This document shows positions 25,801 to 37,073 of a stretch of DNA of 43,272 bases, in pieces. The stretch spans positions 1 to 43,272 of the forward strand of contig JALFAQ010000017.1 of NCBI GenBank assembly GCA_022772305.1. The letters run 5' to 3'. Under the pieces are notes generated by a model. That model was not told the origin of the DNA. It saw only the letters and a program-made list of their open reading frames with translations, and did no database searches. Positions within the stretch are counted from its first letter, which is position 1, and each line of letters begins with the position of its first letter. A program made the position numbers and the translations under genes. Source of the stretch: Corynebacterium glucuronolyticum. GTDB lineage: Bacteria; Actinomycetota; Actinomycetes; Mycobacteriales; Mycobacteriaceae.

Positions 25801-27258
25801 ATGGCTAAGACCACATTCCCACAGGGGCACACTGTTTCCGTTTCCGCAGGCAAGAAGGTTCCTAAGGACGCCGAGGCGGTTATCGTCGGGCTGTTCGCCG
25901 AAGATGCCACCGAGGCAAAGAAGAAGGATGAGGTCATTTCCGCGCTCACCGCCGTCGGCCACTGCGGTGGCTGGGGACGCACCCGCACCGTGATCTTCAA
26001 CGATCTCCGCGTTATTGGCGTTGGGTTGGGCAAGCGCTCAAAGTTCACCCAGGACAAACTCCGCCAGGCCGCAGCCATCGGTGCCAAGCACCTGGGGTCT
26101 GCAACGCGTGCGGCTACCACCCTCCCCGACATGTCTGTTAAGGCTTCCGCTGAGGTCTCCAACGCCGCAGCTGTCGCCGAGGGGCTCATTCTTGGCTCCT
26201 ACTCTTTCGACGGCTTGAAGTCGTCCCCGGAAAAGCACGCTGAATGTGAGATCACCGTCGTCGGTGGCACGAAGAAAGACATCGCAGCAGCGTCGATCCG
26301 CGCCCGCGCTGTAGTCCTCACCCGCGACCTGGTGAATACCCCATCGTCGCACCTCTACCCGGAGACGTACGCCGCGCGCGTGAAGAAGCTCGCGAAGAAC
26401 CTGTCCGTCGAGATCCTCGAACCTGCAGAGCTGGAAAAGCAGGGCTTTGGTGGCATTCTCGCCGTCGGCAGTGGTTCCTCCCGCGGCCCCCGCATGGTTT
26501 CCGTGTCCTACAAGGCCGGTAAGGGCCACCCCAGCGTCGGTCTCGTGGGCAAGGGCATCACCTTCGACACGGGCGGCATTTCCATCAAGCCTGCCAGCAG
26601 CATGGACGACATGATCTCCGACATGGGTGGCTCCGCTGCCGTTCTGGCAACCGCTCTTGCTGCTGCCGAACTTGAGCTCGACATCAACGTCACTGCCTAC
26701 CTGCCGATGGCAGAGAACATGCCCGGCGGTGCCGCCTACCGCCCCGGCGATGTCATCACTCACTACGGTGGACTGACCAGCGAGATCCGCAACACGGATG
26801 CGGAAGGCCGGTTGGTGCTTGCCGACGGCCTCGCGTACGCATCCACGAAGAAACACGACTATCTCATCGATGTGGCAACGCTGACTGGCGCCCAGATCGT
26901 CGCTCTTGGCAACCGCACCGCCGGTGTCTTGGGCACCGACGAACTCCGCGATCTCATCGCGGAAACCGGACGCGCGGTGGGTGAAGATGCCTGGGCAATG
27001 CCTATTACGGAAGAAGCCCGCGACACGATGGATTCCGATGTTGCCGATGTCCGCAACATGGGTGAGCGCCCCGGTGGCATGCTGTCCGCCGCCGCGTACC
27101 TTGAGCACTTCGTGGCTGAGGACACCCCCTGGGCACACATTGATATTGCCGGCCCCTCCTACAACACTGGCTCCTCTCGGGGCTACACCCCGAAGCGAGG
27201 CACGGGCGTGCCTGTGCGAACCCTTGTCGCAACGCTGGAGAAGCTGGCCAAGAAGTAA
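25801..27258 (+). CDS. pepA: Cytosol (leucyl) aminopeptidase PepA, family M17
   Basis: A 485-residue metallo-aminopeptidase releasing N-terminal residues, hexameric in relatives. The C-terminal catalytic domain has metal ligands in VGKGITFDTGGISIKP and DMGGSAAVLAT, with the signature NTDAEGRLVLADGLAY. The N-terminal domain is less conserved. ATG 25801 follows AAAGGAGTGCCG with ideal spacing; a TTG-type extension upstream is unlikely. A TACACT -10 candidate at about 25725-25730 would give a 60-base leader. The terminator follows 18 bases after the stop. Confidence 0.95.
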   Translation: MAKTTFPQGHTVSVSAGKKVPKDAEAVIVGLFAEDATEAKKKDEVISALTAVGHCGGWGRTRTVIFNDLRVIGVGLGKRSKFTQDKLRQAAAIGAKHLGSATRAATTLPDMSVKASAEVSNAAAVAEGLILGSYSFDGLKSSPEKHAECEITVVGGTKKDIAAASIRARAVVLTRDLVNTPSSHLYPETYAARVKKLAKNLSVEILEPAELEKQGFGGILAVGSGSSRGPRMVSVSYKAGKGHPSVGLVGKGITFDTGGISIKPASSMDDMISDMGGSAAVLATALAAAELELDINVTAYLPMAENMPGGAAYRPGDVITHYGGLTSEIRNTDAEGRLVLADGLAYASTKKHDYLIDVATLTGAQIVALGNRTAGVLGTDELRDLIAETGRAVGEDAWAMPITEEARDTMDSDVADVRNMGERPGGMLSAAAYLEHFVAEDTPWAHIDIAGPSYNTGSSRGYTPKRGTGVPVRTLVATLEKLAKK

Positions 27259-27275
27259 ATTCCCCGTTTCATCAC

Positions 27276-27307
27276 GGTCGCCCCCACCCGGGGGCGACCT
27301 TTTTTTA
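27276..27307 (+). terminator. Intrinsic terminator of pepA
   Basis: GGTCGCCCCC (27276-27285) and GGGGGCGACC (27290-27299) form a perfect 10-bp stem followed by eight Ts (27300-27307). The T-run overlaps the end of the convergent hypothetical gene. Confidence 0.93.
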
Positions 27308-27706
27308 TTCCCCCTTGTTGTCCATTACCTGTTGCATCTTGGCTTTCCGCTCGCGGTATTCGAGTCGCTTCCTGATGAGCCGGTCCTTTTCGATGCGGTC
27401 CCGCATCCGCTGCGGGTACCCAGTTTCTTCGACGTCGTAGACATCGATGCCTAACTTCTTCGCGACAACGTCGATCCCTTTGGGACCGCCGATCTTTCTG
27501 CGGATATGGTCCCCCTGTTCGTCGACAAGTACAATAGACATCTCATTGACGAACGTCTCGGGTTCGACGAACCCCTCGACGTACCCCCGTGGGGCCGCCC
27601 ACTGCTCGAGAGCAACAAGATCGGGTTCCCGGATGGTGCTCCCGGGCGCCCTTTTCACACGCTTATTCGAGCTATTTTTCTTGCCCTTTGAAAGAAAGCC
27701 AAACAC
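27305..27706 (-). CDS. Conserved corynebacterial hypothetical protein
   Basis: A 133-residue soluble, highly charged protein between pepA and the E2 gene, where C. glutamicum has cg2420. I do not recognise a characterised domain. It has a basic N-terminus (FLSKGKKNSSNKRVKR), a core with KIGGPKGIDVVAKKLGIDVY and a Lys/Arg-rich C-terminus (KDRLIRKRLEYRERKAKM) likely to be helical. The GTG at 27706 has no Shine-Dalgarno, but TAAAGT lies 6 bases upstream, fitting a leaderless promoter. Conservation in this position across the genus is recalled, not tested. Confidence 0.7.
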   Translation of the reverse strand: MFGFLSKGKKNSSNKRVKRAPGSTIREPDLVALEQWAAPRGYVEGFVEPETFVNEMSIVLVDEQGDHIRRKIGGPKGIDVVAKKLGIDVYDVEETGYPQRMRDRIEKDRLIRKRLEYRERKAKMQQVMDNKGE

Positions 27707-27831
27707 ACTACGACTTTAACCGATGCACGGTGTGCCGAACCAGACCGCCCGACTGTGGCGACACAGCCTGCGTATAAGCCGAATCATATGCACGGTTTCG
27801 CCTGCCAGTACACCCACCTAGGGGTAGATAT

Positions 27832-27845
27832 TGGGTGTAGACCCA
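27832..27845 (+). promoter_or_regulatory. Inverted repeat upstream of the E2 gene
   Basis: TGGGT-GTAG-ACCCA is a perfect 5-bp inverted repeat 60-70 bases upstream of a strong -10-like TACAAT at about 27892-27897, which would start the E2 transcript near 27905. The regulator is unknown. Confidence 0.35.
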
Positions 27846-27931
27846 GGGATTTGGCCGTACGCCGGTGCATGCACGGGGTTGGGTTATAGGCTTACAATGG
27901 TTAAAACGCGTAGGACTACAGCTCAAGGAGT

Positions 27932-29656
27932 ATGACGAAAATGGCCACTTCTGTGGAGATGCCCGAGCTGGGCGAATCAGTAACCGAAGGCACCATCACC
28001 ACGTGGTTGAAGGAAGTCGGTGACACCGTCGAGGTGGATGAACCGTTACTCGAGGTCTCCACTGACAAGGTGGATACGGAGATTCCGTCGCCCGTTGCCG
28101 GTGTCCTTATCAAGGTTCTTGCCGAGGAAGACGACACCGTCGAGGTAGGCGACATTATTTGTGAGATCGGCGAGGAAGGCGAGGAGGCTGCTGACTCAGC
28201 CGACGAGAAGGAAGAGAAGGCCGAGGAAAAGGAAGAGCCCAAGCAGAAAGAAAAGGCTGAGGCTCCGAAGAAGTCCTCCGGCTCCGGCTCTGCCTCCGAT
28301 GTCACCATGCCGGAACTCGGCGAATCCGTCACCGAAGGCACCATCACCACCTGGCTGAAGGAAGTCGGCGACGACGTCGAGGTCGACGAACCCCTCCTCG
28401 AAGTCTCCACCGACAAGGTCGACACCGAAATCCCCTCCCCCGTCGCCGGCACGCTTGTCGAAATCCTCGCTGAGGAAGACGACACCGTCGAAGTAGGCGA
28501 CGTCATCGCCCGCATCGGCGACGCCGACGCCGCACCGGCAGCCGAGGAAAAGGAAGAGCCCAAGCAGGAAGAAAAGGCCGAGGAAAAGGAAGAGCCCAAG
28601 CAGGAAGAAAAGGCTGAAAAGGCCGAGGTTCCGAAGGAGGCCCCGAAGAAGGAGGAAAAGAAGGAAGAGCCGAAGCAGGAAAAGTCTGCGGAGACATCCT
28701 CTTCCTCTTCCTCCGACGACGACCACATCCCGTACGTGACCCCGCTTGTCCGTAAGCTTGCGAAGAAGCACAACATTGACCTCAGCACGGTTGAGGGCTC
28801 TGGCGTTGGTGGACGCGTGCGCAAGCAGGACATCCTTGCCATCGTCAACGGCGAGAACAAGGCAGACTCCAGCGAGTCCACGTCCAGCGAGGCCCCCCGC
28901 ACGTCCACCAAGTCTGTGGACCCGGATAAGGCCGCACTGCGTGGCACGACGAAGAAGGTCAACCGCATTCGCGCGATTACTGCTGCAAAGACCCTTGAGG
29001 CTCTGCAGACGGCTGCTCAGCTCACCCAGCTCCACGAGGTCGACATGACCCGTGTCGCCGAGCTGCGCGCAGCAAACAAGGAGGCCTTCCAGGAAAAGCA
29101 CGGCGTGAAGCTCACCTACCTACCGTTCTTCGCCAAGGCCATTGTCGAGGCGCTCGTTGCTCACCCGAACGTCAACGCGTCCTACAACGCGGAGACCAAG
29201 GAGATGACCTACCACGAGTCCGTGAACCTGGCCATCGCCGTCGACACGAAGCAGGGGCTTCTCACCCCGGTCATTCACGACGCACAGGACAAGAGCCTGC
29301 CCGAGCTCGCTAAGGCCATCGTCGATGTCGCCGATCGTGCCCGCAACAGCAAGCTGAAGCCGAATGACCTGGCTGGTGCAACCTTCACCATCACCAACAT
29401 CGGTTCTGAAGGCGCACTCTCCGACACCCCGATCGTTGTTCCCCCGCAGGCTGCAATGGTGGGCACCGGCGCAATCACCAAGCGCCCTGTTGTCGTCACC
29501 GATAACGGTGTGGATGCCATCGCCGTTCGCCAGATGGTGTACCTGCCGATGACCTACGATCACCAGGTTGTTGACGGCGCAGATGCTGGTCGTTTCATGA
29601 CGACGGTTCGCGACCGCCTGGAGAACATCGACTTTGAGGCGGATCTGGAGCTCTAG
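27932..29656 (+). CDS. sucB: Dihydrolipoyl acyltransferase E2 with two lipoyl domains (SucB/AceF)
   Basis: A 574-residue core of the 2-oxoacid dehydrogenase complex. Two lipoyl domains (about 8-80 and 124-196) have lipoyl-accepting Lys46 and Lys162 in STDKVD. A Glu/Lys/Pro-rich linker follows, then the subunit-binding domain ([18 protein letters not shown]) and the catalytic domain with His and Asp in [15 protein letters not shown]. In corynebacteria this E2 serves pyruvate dehydrogenase, and E1-E2 OdhA joins it in a mixed complex, so either sucB or aceF is used as a name. The two lipoyl domains differ at only about 8 of 71 residues. AAGGAGT precedes ATG 27932; a second ATG lies three codons on. 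Neighbouring lipB-lipA and gcvH make a lipoate cluster. Confidence 0.95.
   Translation: MTKMATSVEMPELGESVTEGTITTWLKEVGDTVEVDEPLLEVSTDKVDTEIPSPVAGVLIKVLAEEDDTVEVGDIICEIGEEGEEAADSADEKEEKAEEKEEPKQKEKAEAPKKSSGSGSASDVTMPELGESVTEGTITTWLKEVGDDVEVDEPLLEVSTDKVDTEIPSPVAGTLVEILAEEDDTVEVGDVIARIGDADAAPAAEEKEEPKQEEKAEEKEEPKQEEKAEKAEVPKEAPKKEEKKEEPKQEKSAETSSSSSSDDDHIPYVTPLVRKLAKKHNIDLSTVEGSGVGGRVRKQDILAIVNGENKADSSESTSSEAPRTSTKSVDPDKAALRGTTKKVNRIRAITAAKTLEALQTAAQLTQLHEVDMTRVAELRAANKEAFQEKHGVKLTYLPFFAKAIVEALVAHPNVNASYNAETKEMTYHESVNLAIAVDTKQGLLTPVIHDAQDKSLPELAKAIVDVADRARNSKLKPNDLAGATFTITNIGSEGALSDTPIVVPPQAAMVGTGAITKRPVVVTDNGVDAIAVRQMVYLPMTYDHQVVDGADAGRFMTTVRDRLENIDFEADLEL
28220..28612 (+). repeat. 36-base repeats coding the E2 Glu/Lys-rich linkers
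   Basis: A 36-base unit starting GCCGAGGAAAAGGAAGAG occurs twice in perfect tandem (28541-28576 and 28577-28612) and once in the first linker (28220-28255) with one difference. Each codes for [12 protein letters not shown]. The unit is in frame, so copy changes would lengthen the linker without a frameshift. Confidence 0.9.
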
Positions 29657-29676
29657 TTCCCCTCAACGTCACAGTT

Positions 29677-29715
29677 ATCCCCTCCCGGAAGACATCCGGG
29701 AGGGGATTTCTTTCG
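29677..29715 (+). terminator. Intrinsic terminator of the E2 gene
   Basis: ATCCCCTCCCGGA (29677-29689) and TCCGGGAGGGGAT (29695-29707) form a perfect 13-bp stem with a 5-base loop, followed by TTCTTTCG. It starts 21 bases past the stop. Confidence 0.9.
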
Positions 29716-29851
29716 TTTTTGGCATCTATCCACCCCCACTATTCACCCCATGATAGGGGTAACAATAGAGGTTTTTATGCGTGAAAGATGTGGTAATTAA
29801 AGGTCACAACCAGTTGCAAGTAGCAGTATAACTACCCCTGAATAAACACAC

Positions 29852-29867
29852 AGTGATGGCACTCACA
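29852..29867 (+). promoter_or_regulatory. GlxR (CRP-type) site upstream of gcvP
   Basis: AGTGA-TGGCAC-TCACA matches TGTGA-N6-TCACA at nine of ten positions. With TACAAT at 29907-29912 as -10, transcription would start near 29919 and the site would centre near -60, a class I activator position. Confidence 0.55.
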
Positions 29868-29965
29868 ATTAAATCCTTTTCCGCTTCCCCGACTCCTTTT
29901 ACCACGTACAATCAAATAGGTAATAACAAATCGGGACCTTTAACCATTAGGAGGAAAACCCACTA

Positions 29966-32830
<2,865 letters not shown>

Positions 32831-32838
32831 TCCTTACC

Positions 32839-32864
32839 GTGTCCCCGGGGTATCCCGGGGACAC
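32839..32864 (+). terminator. Strong hairpin between gcvP and gcvT
   Basis: GTGTCCCCGGG (32839-32849) and CCCGGGGACAC (32854-32864) form a perfect 11-bp GC stem with a 4-base loop, 8 bases past the gcvP stop. No T-run follows, so attenuation or mRNA stabilisation is as likely as full termination. Confidence 0.55.
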
Positions 32865-32919
32865 ACCATCCAACCCAAGGCTTTCCCCATCAGCTTTTTC
32901 ACACTAAAAGGAGATTTTT

Positions 32920-34026
32920 GTGACTGAAACTCTGTACAGCCCCCTGCACTCCAAGCACGAGGAGCTCGGAGCATCCTTCACCATGTTTGGTGCCTGGGAG
33001 ATGCCCCTGAAGTACGGCAATGAGCTTGACGAGCACCGCGCTGTTCGCGAGGCGGCTGGACTGTTTGATCTGAGCCACATGGGCGAGATTATCGTCAGCG
33101 GTCCGCAGGCAACCGAATACCTGAACTACGCATTCATCGCCGACTACTCCAAGCTGGCCGTCGGGCGCGCAAAGTACAACCACATGGTGGAGAAGGATGG
33201 TCGCATCATCGACGACCTCATCATCTACCACGTCGAGGACGGCATCTTCTGGGTCGTTCCGAACGCCGGTAACGCAGAAACCGTGTGGGATAACATGGTC
33301 GAGCGCAAGGGCGACTTCGACGTCACGCTGGAGAACAAGAACCGCGAGATCTCGAACATCGCGTGCCAGGGCCCGAACTCCGAGGCCGTGCTCAAGGAAG
33401 TCATCCCTGAGGACGAGCACGAGAAGCTCGAGAACCTCAAGTACTACGCAGCCGAGTACCACACTGTGGCTGGCGAGAAGGTGCTTGTTGCTCGCACCGG
33501 TTACACCGGCGAGGATGGCTTCGAGCTCTACATCGAGAACGAAAAGGCAGCCAAGCTGTGGGACGCACTGCTCGAAGCAGGCAAGGATCACGGTCTGCTC
33601 CCCTGCGGACTTGCTGCCCGTGACTCGCTGCGCCTGGAGGCCGGCATGCCGCTCTACGGCCACGAGCTCACCCACGACCTGACCACCGTTGATGCCGGCA
33701 TGCGTGGCATCACCGGCAAGGAAAAGGAAGGCGACTTCTACGGCAAGGTCCTCCTGGACCTCCCGGTTTCCCCGAACAAGCTGACCAACATGGTCGGTGA
33801 GGGCCGCCGTGCAGCCCGCGAAGGCGCCAAGCTCTTCGATCTGGAAGGCAACGAGGTTGGCTACGTCACCTCCGGTCAGCTGTCCCCGACGCTGGGCCAC
33901 CCCATTGCTATGGGCTACGTCAAGCGCGATGCAGCTGCTGAGGGTGCCAAGCTTGAGGCTGACATCCGTGGCAAGCGCTACCCCTACACTGTTGTCAAGG
34001 GCGCATTCTACAAGCGCGACAAGTAA
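32920..34026 (+). CDS. gcvT: Glycine cleavage T protein, aminomethyltransferase GcvT
   Basis: A 368-residue enzyme releasing ammonia from aminomethyl-GcvH and transferring methylene to tetrahydrofolate. Signatures include AGLFDLSHMGEI in the N-terminal fold, VARTGYTGEDGFELYI, the folate-binding Asp region PCGLAARDSLRLEAGMPLYG, and the C-terminal SGQLSPTLGHPIAMGYV. The start is GTG 32920 with AAAAGGAG 6 bases upstream. The gap to gcvH is 72 bases and contains a CATAAT -10-like hexamer (about 34035), so a separate gcvH transcript is possible. Confidence 0.96.
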   Translation: MTETLYSPLHSKHEELGASFTMFGAWEMPLKYGNELDEHRAVREAAGLFDLSHMGEIIVSGPQATEYLNYAFIADYSKLAVGRAKYNHMVEKDGRIIDDLIIYHVEDGIFWVVPNAGNAETVWDNMVERKGDFDVTLENKNREISNIACQGPNSEAVLKEVIPEDEHEKLENLKYYAAEYHTVAGEKVLVARTGYTGEDGFELYIENEKAAKLWDALLEAGKDHGLLPCGLAARDSLRLEAGMPLYGHELTHDLTTVDAGMRGITGKEKEGDFYGKVLLDLPVSPNKLTNMVGEGRRAAREGAKLFDLEGNEVGYVTSGQLSPTLGHPIAMGYVKRDAAAEGAKLEADIRGKRYPYTVVKGAFYKRDK

Positions 34027-34098
34027 ACATCGGGCATAATAAGTGAGGACGATGTCGAGGCCTCACGCCCGTCACATTCATAAACGAAAGGTTTGAAC

Positions 34099-34485
34099 AT
34101 GGCTAATTTGCCCGAGAACTACTCCTACTCCGTAGAGCACGAGTGGATCGATGTCCCCGCAGCTGAGGCTGAGGGCAAGACCGTGAAGGTCGGTGTGACT
34201 GAGATTGCAACCGATGCTCTCGGTGAGATCGTGTACGTTGACCTCCCCTCCGTTGGCGACGAGATTACCCACTCTGAGCCGTGTGGCGAGGTTGAGTCCA
34301 CCAAGTCCGTTTCCGACATCTTCTCCCCCGTTTCCGGCACCGTCACCGCCGTCAACGAGGCTCTGGAGGACGATCCGTCGCTCATCAACAACGACCCCTA
34401 CGGCGAAGGCTGGATCTACGAGGTTCAGGTCTCCGAGGTTGGTCCGATGAAAGACAAGGCTGGCTACGAGGCTGACAACGCCTAG
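34099..34485 (+). CDS. gcvH: Glycine cleavage H protein, lipoyl carrier GcvH
   Basis: A 128-residue lipoyl-domain protein that shuttles the aminomethyl group between P, T and L proteins. The lipoyl-accepting Lys69 is in EVESTKSVSDIFSPVSG, preceded by GEIVYVDLPSVGDEI. I chose ATG 34099, MANLPENYSYSVEHEWI, with GAAAGG 8 bases upstream; a TTG at 34093 would add two residues. It depends on LipB and LipA for its cofactor, and both genes lie about 1.8 kb downstream. An IS3-family end begins 25 bases after the stop. Confidence 0.96.
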   Translation: MANLPENYSYSVEHEWIDVPAAEAEGKTVKVGVTEIATDALGEIVYVDLPSVGDEITHSEPCGEVESTKSVSDIFSPVSGTVTAVNEALEDDPSLINNDPYGEGWIYEVQVSEVGPMKDKAGYEADNA

Positions 34486-34510
34486 TACGCAATAAGGAAT
34501 CCTCCCTCTC

Positions 34511-34868
34511 TGAACTGCTCCCCGTTAGTTGGACTGAGATATTCAGTTTCCGACTAAGGGGGAGTTTTGTTTTGGTGGGTCGAGGTCATAGTGTTTTGAG
34601 TGAGACGCAGCGGGAGCAACTTGTGGAGTTGTTTGAACAAGGCATGGCATGGGCGATACTGCGGCTGCGAACCGGCTTGGTGTTTCGCGCGATGTGGCGC
34701 GTCGTCTTAGACGCAGGTTTCTTCTTCATGGCAGGCTATGTCTTATGGATAAACCAACCTACGCGACGTACTCCTTTGAGGTGAAAAGGAGGTTGTCGAT
34801 CGTTTTAATGCTGGTGAAACCAGGGTGGGCTTAGCCAAGGAGTTTGATCTTTCTTCTGACCAGCTGCC
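34511..34868 (+). mobile_element. IS3-family insertion sequence remnant
   Basis: The left end starts at 34511 with TGAACTGCTCCCCGTTAGTT, which resembles the terminal repeats of corynebacterial IS3-family elements. Next come frames encoding an OrfA-like transposase. The element breaks off near 34868, where the truncated permease gene begins on the other strand. OrfB and the right end are missing. Confidence 0.75.
34572..34868 (+). pseudogene. IS3-family OrfA transposase, broken
   Basis: Three consecutive frames together read as an IS3 OrfA. Frame 1 gives LSETQREQLVELFEQGM. Frame 2 gives AAANRLGVSRDVARRLRRRF and LCLMDKPTYATYSFEVK. Frame 3 gives EVVDRFNAGETRVGLAKEF followed by DLSSDQL. These are the helix-turn-helix and repeated-domain pieces of IS150-like OrfA. 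At least two frameshifts and the loss of the C-terminus and OrfB make it inactive. The ATG/GTG near 34572 with GGGGGAG upstream is the original start. Confidence 0.8.
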
Positions 34869-36092
34869 AGGAACAGCATGAGGCCATACTGACGCAGCGT
34901 GAAGTTCGCCGCTGCGGGAAGCTTCCACGACAGCTTGCCCGTGCGCCGGAGGGCTCCAAGAATCAGGCCGATAATCAGCGGGCCACCGGCAGCCCCATCT
35001 CAAACTCGTTCCCGCCGGGAAGCGGAATCGGAACAATCGCCAGAGCGAAGCCAGCAAACAGGCCGAGGGCCGTAAGAACCCAGTCCAGCTGGGCGGAGTT
35101 GCCGAAGATCTTTTCAACAGCATCACGGTCCATGGTCTCGTGAGCAACCTCGACATCATCACCGGGATCAAGTGCTGCGTCCGGTGTTGCGAGGATGGCT
35201 TCATCGCCACGGATAATCCGCAGGATCTGCGCCTTTTCCCCCTTGAAAATTCCTAGCTCACCGTTTTCCTTACCGGTGATGTCGGAGTTCGACACGGTGT
35301 GACGCTGCACGGTGACGTGCGGGCTCCTCAAACGCTGCAGCGGAAGCCGTTGCCCCAGTGCCGCGACCAAGTCGGCGTGCGTCGCCTTGTTCGTCATGAA
35401 GTAGGCCTCATCGCCCTTTTCCAGCTGGTAATTCAACCGGTCGAAGTGCAGCTTTCCGTGACGGCGAATGGAGGCCAGTACGTAATCGCCTTGGACAATC
35501 TCGGATAGCTCATCGCGGGTCATTGGATTGGTGACGCGGATGAGCACACCGCGGAAATCATCGGTTCCCTTTTCCAGCTGATCCTTCTTCGCTTTCCATT
35601 CCTTGTTGACGGTTAACAGCACAAGGATGATTGCCATCATGATGCCGGTCGGGTAGCCGAACGAATAACCCACCGCCGGGTCCGACGAGCCGGTTTGGGC
35701 CTGCGCCAGGGAAAGCGACGGCGTCGATGTCAACGATCCGGCAAGAGCACCGACGCTGAATTCGCGGCTAAGGCCGAGCACCATTCCCGCGAACACAGCC
35801 ACGAGGGCAGCGACAGACGCGGCCATGAGACCGAACTGCGCCTTGATGTCCTTAAGAACTCCTCACCAGCTTCGAGACCAATGAGGTACACGAATAATCC
35901 CAGACCCAGGTTCTGGAGCAGGGTGAGATCGACGTGATCCGGCACGACAAAGGCACCGATCACTTGGCCGAGGAATTGCGCACCTGTGGCGCCGAATCTG
36001 ATGGGACCGAATTTGACGGTCCCGAACCACGCCCCCACTGCGATCACAAGGAAGACTGCAATGAGGGTGTTAGAACTAAGCAAGTCAACCAT
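34865..36092 (-). pseudogene. AspT/YidE-type permease, frameshifted and 3'-truncated
   Basis: A paralogue of the intact permease at 39027. From ATG 36092 it reads MVDLLSSNTLIAVFLVIAVG and GLGLFVYLIGLEAGEEF, then shifts frame near 35851-35858 (TTCTTAAGG, one base short). Reading resumes with MAASVAALVAVFAGMVLG and two TrkA-C-like regions, including FRGVLIRVTNP and PIPLPGGNEFEMG. A second shift lies in the C-run 34993-34996, where one base appears lost, after which GGPLIIGLILGALRRTGKL continues. Homology ends at YGLMLFLAAG by about 34865, where the IS remnant begins. About 150 C-terminal residues are missing compared with the intact copy. Confidence 0.85.
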
Positions 36093-36289
36093 AGTAACTA
36101 AATGACTCAACACTTCTGCTGCTCCCCAGCTGAGAGATAAAACCGCAGCTGGTGGGGCTCTCCCCTCAAGACAATGAACGAGCTCAATGCAGTAAGATAG
36201 TCCCTATAAGTAAAGCACGTGACTAACCTGCAGTTCGCCCCGGTCACGAGTAGGGAAGCTTTAACGACTGACTAGCGTTGAAAGGTATT

Positions 36290-37060
36290 ATGACAGCACC
36301 TCGTCCTCCCTTCACCCCCTCTGATCAACCCATCAGGAAGTCGTCGGACCCCATTGATGTTCGCAATCTTGGCGAGCAGCCCTATAAGCAGATGTGGGAG
36401 AAACAGGCCGAGATGGCCGTTCAGCGTCACGACGACGAGATCCCGGACACCATTCTGCTCCTCGAGCACCCCTCGGTGTACACCGCCGGCAAACGGACAC
36501 AGCCCGAAGACCGGCCCACGATCTCAGACATCGAAACCGTCGATATCGACCGCGGTGGTCGCATCACGTGGCACGGCCCCGGCCAGCTCGTGTGCTACCC
36601 CATCATCAAGCTCGATGATCCCGTCGATGTCGTCGATTACGTCCGTCGCCTGGAGGAAGCGATCATTCAGACCGTTCGGCACATGGGAATCCATGCCGCC
36701 GGCCGTATCGATGGCCGCTCCGGCGTTTGGGTTCCTGCCTCGGATGGCAAACCTGACCGCAAACTAGCGGCCATCGGGATCCGTATCACCCGCGGGGTGA
36801 CTATGCACGGCATCGCGGTTAACTGCGATAACACTCTCGAGTACTACGACTACATCGTTCCGTGTGGAATCTCCGATGCCGGAGTAACCACCATGAGTGC
36901 CGAGCTCGGACGAGATGTCACCGTTGAGGAGGTCACGGAGCCCCTGACACACAACCTCATCGAAGCCTTCGAAGGTAGGCTCCAGGTCGCAGACCACACC
37001 TTCGGATCGGCACCGGACCCCACCAAGGGGCTCCCCCACCGTCGACAAGCCCACAAGTAG
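36290..37060 (+). CDS. lipB: Octanoyl-[acyl carrier protein]:protein octanoyltransferase LipB
   Basis: A 256-residue acyltransferase that moves octanoyl from ACP to lipoyl-domain lysines, the first step of lipoate synthesis. Family motifs are [31 protein letters not shown], the catalytic Lys in [17 protein letters not shown] and the catalytic Cys in [14 protein letters not shown] chose ATG 36290 because GAAAGG lies 6 bases upstream; a TTG at 36278 would include that site. The 197-base upstream region holds CCAGCTG/CAGCTGG arms (36126-36132 and 36146-36152) and a TAAGAT -10-like hexamer near 36191. lipA begins 13 bases downstream. Confidence 0.95.
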   Translation: MTAPRPPFTPSDQPIRKSSDPIDVRNLGEQPYKQMWEKQAEMAVQRHDDEIPDTILLLEHPSVYTAGKRTQPEDRPTISDIETVDIDRGGRITWHGPGQLVCYPIIKLDDPVDVVDYVRRLEEAIIQTVRHMGIHAAGRIDGRSGVWVPASDGKPDRKLAAIGIRITRGVTMHGIAVNCDNTLEYYDYIVPCGISDAGVTTMSAELGRDVTVEEVTEPLTHNLIEAFEGRLQVADHTFGSAPDPTKGLPHRRQAHK

Positions 37061-37073
37061 ACAAGGAAAAACC

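Larger units (their letters stand above)
29657..29965. other. Intergenic region upstream of gcvP
   Basis: About 309 bases, AT-richer than its surroundings. It holds the E2 terminator, an imperfect inverted repeat (29739-29768; CTATT...AATAG with ACCCC/GGGGT), a GlxR-like site (29852-29867) and a -10-like TACAAT at about 29907-29912. I do not see a glycine riboswitch. Confidence 0.55.

Noticed and set aside
28220..28612. CRISPR-like repeat array
   Set aside because: Repeats are in frame within the E2 linker, contiguous and without unique spacers.
29720..29965. Glycine riboswitch before gcvP
   Set aside because: I could not find the conserved GGA-rich core segments or tandem aptamers; the region is AT-rich with only a small imperfect inverted repeat.
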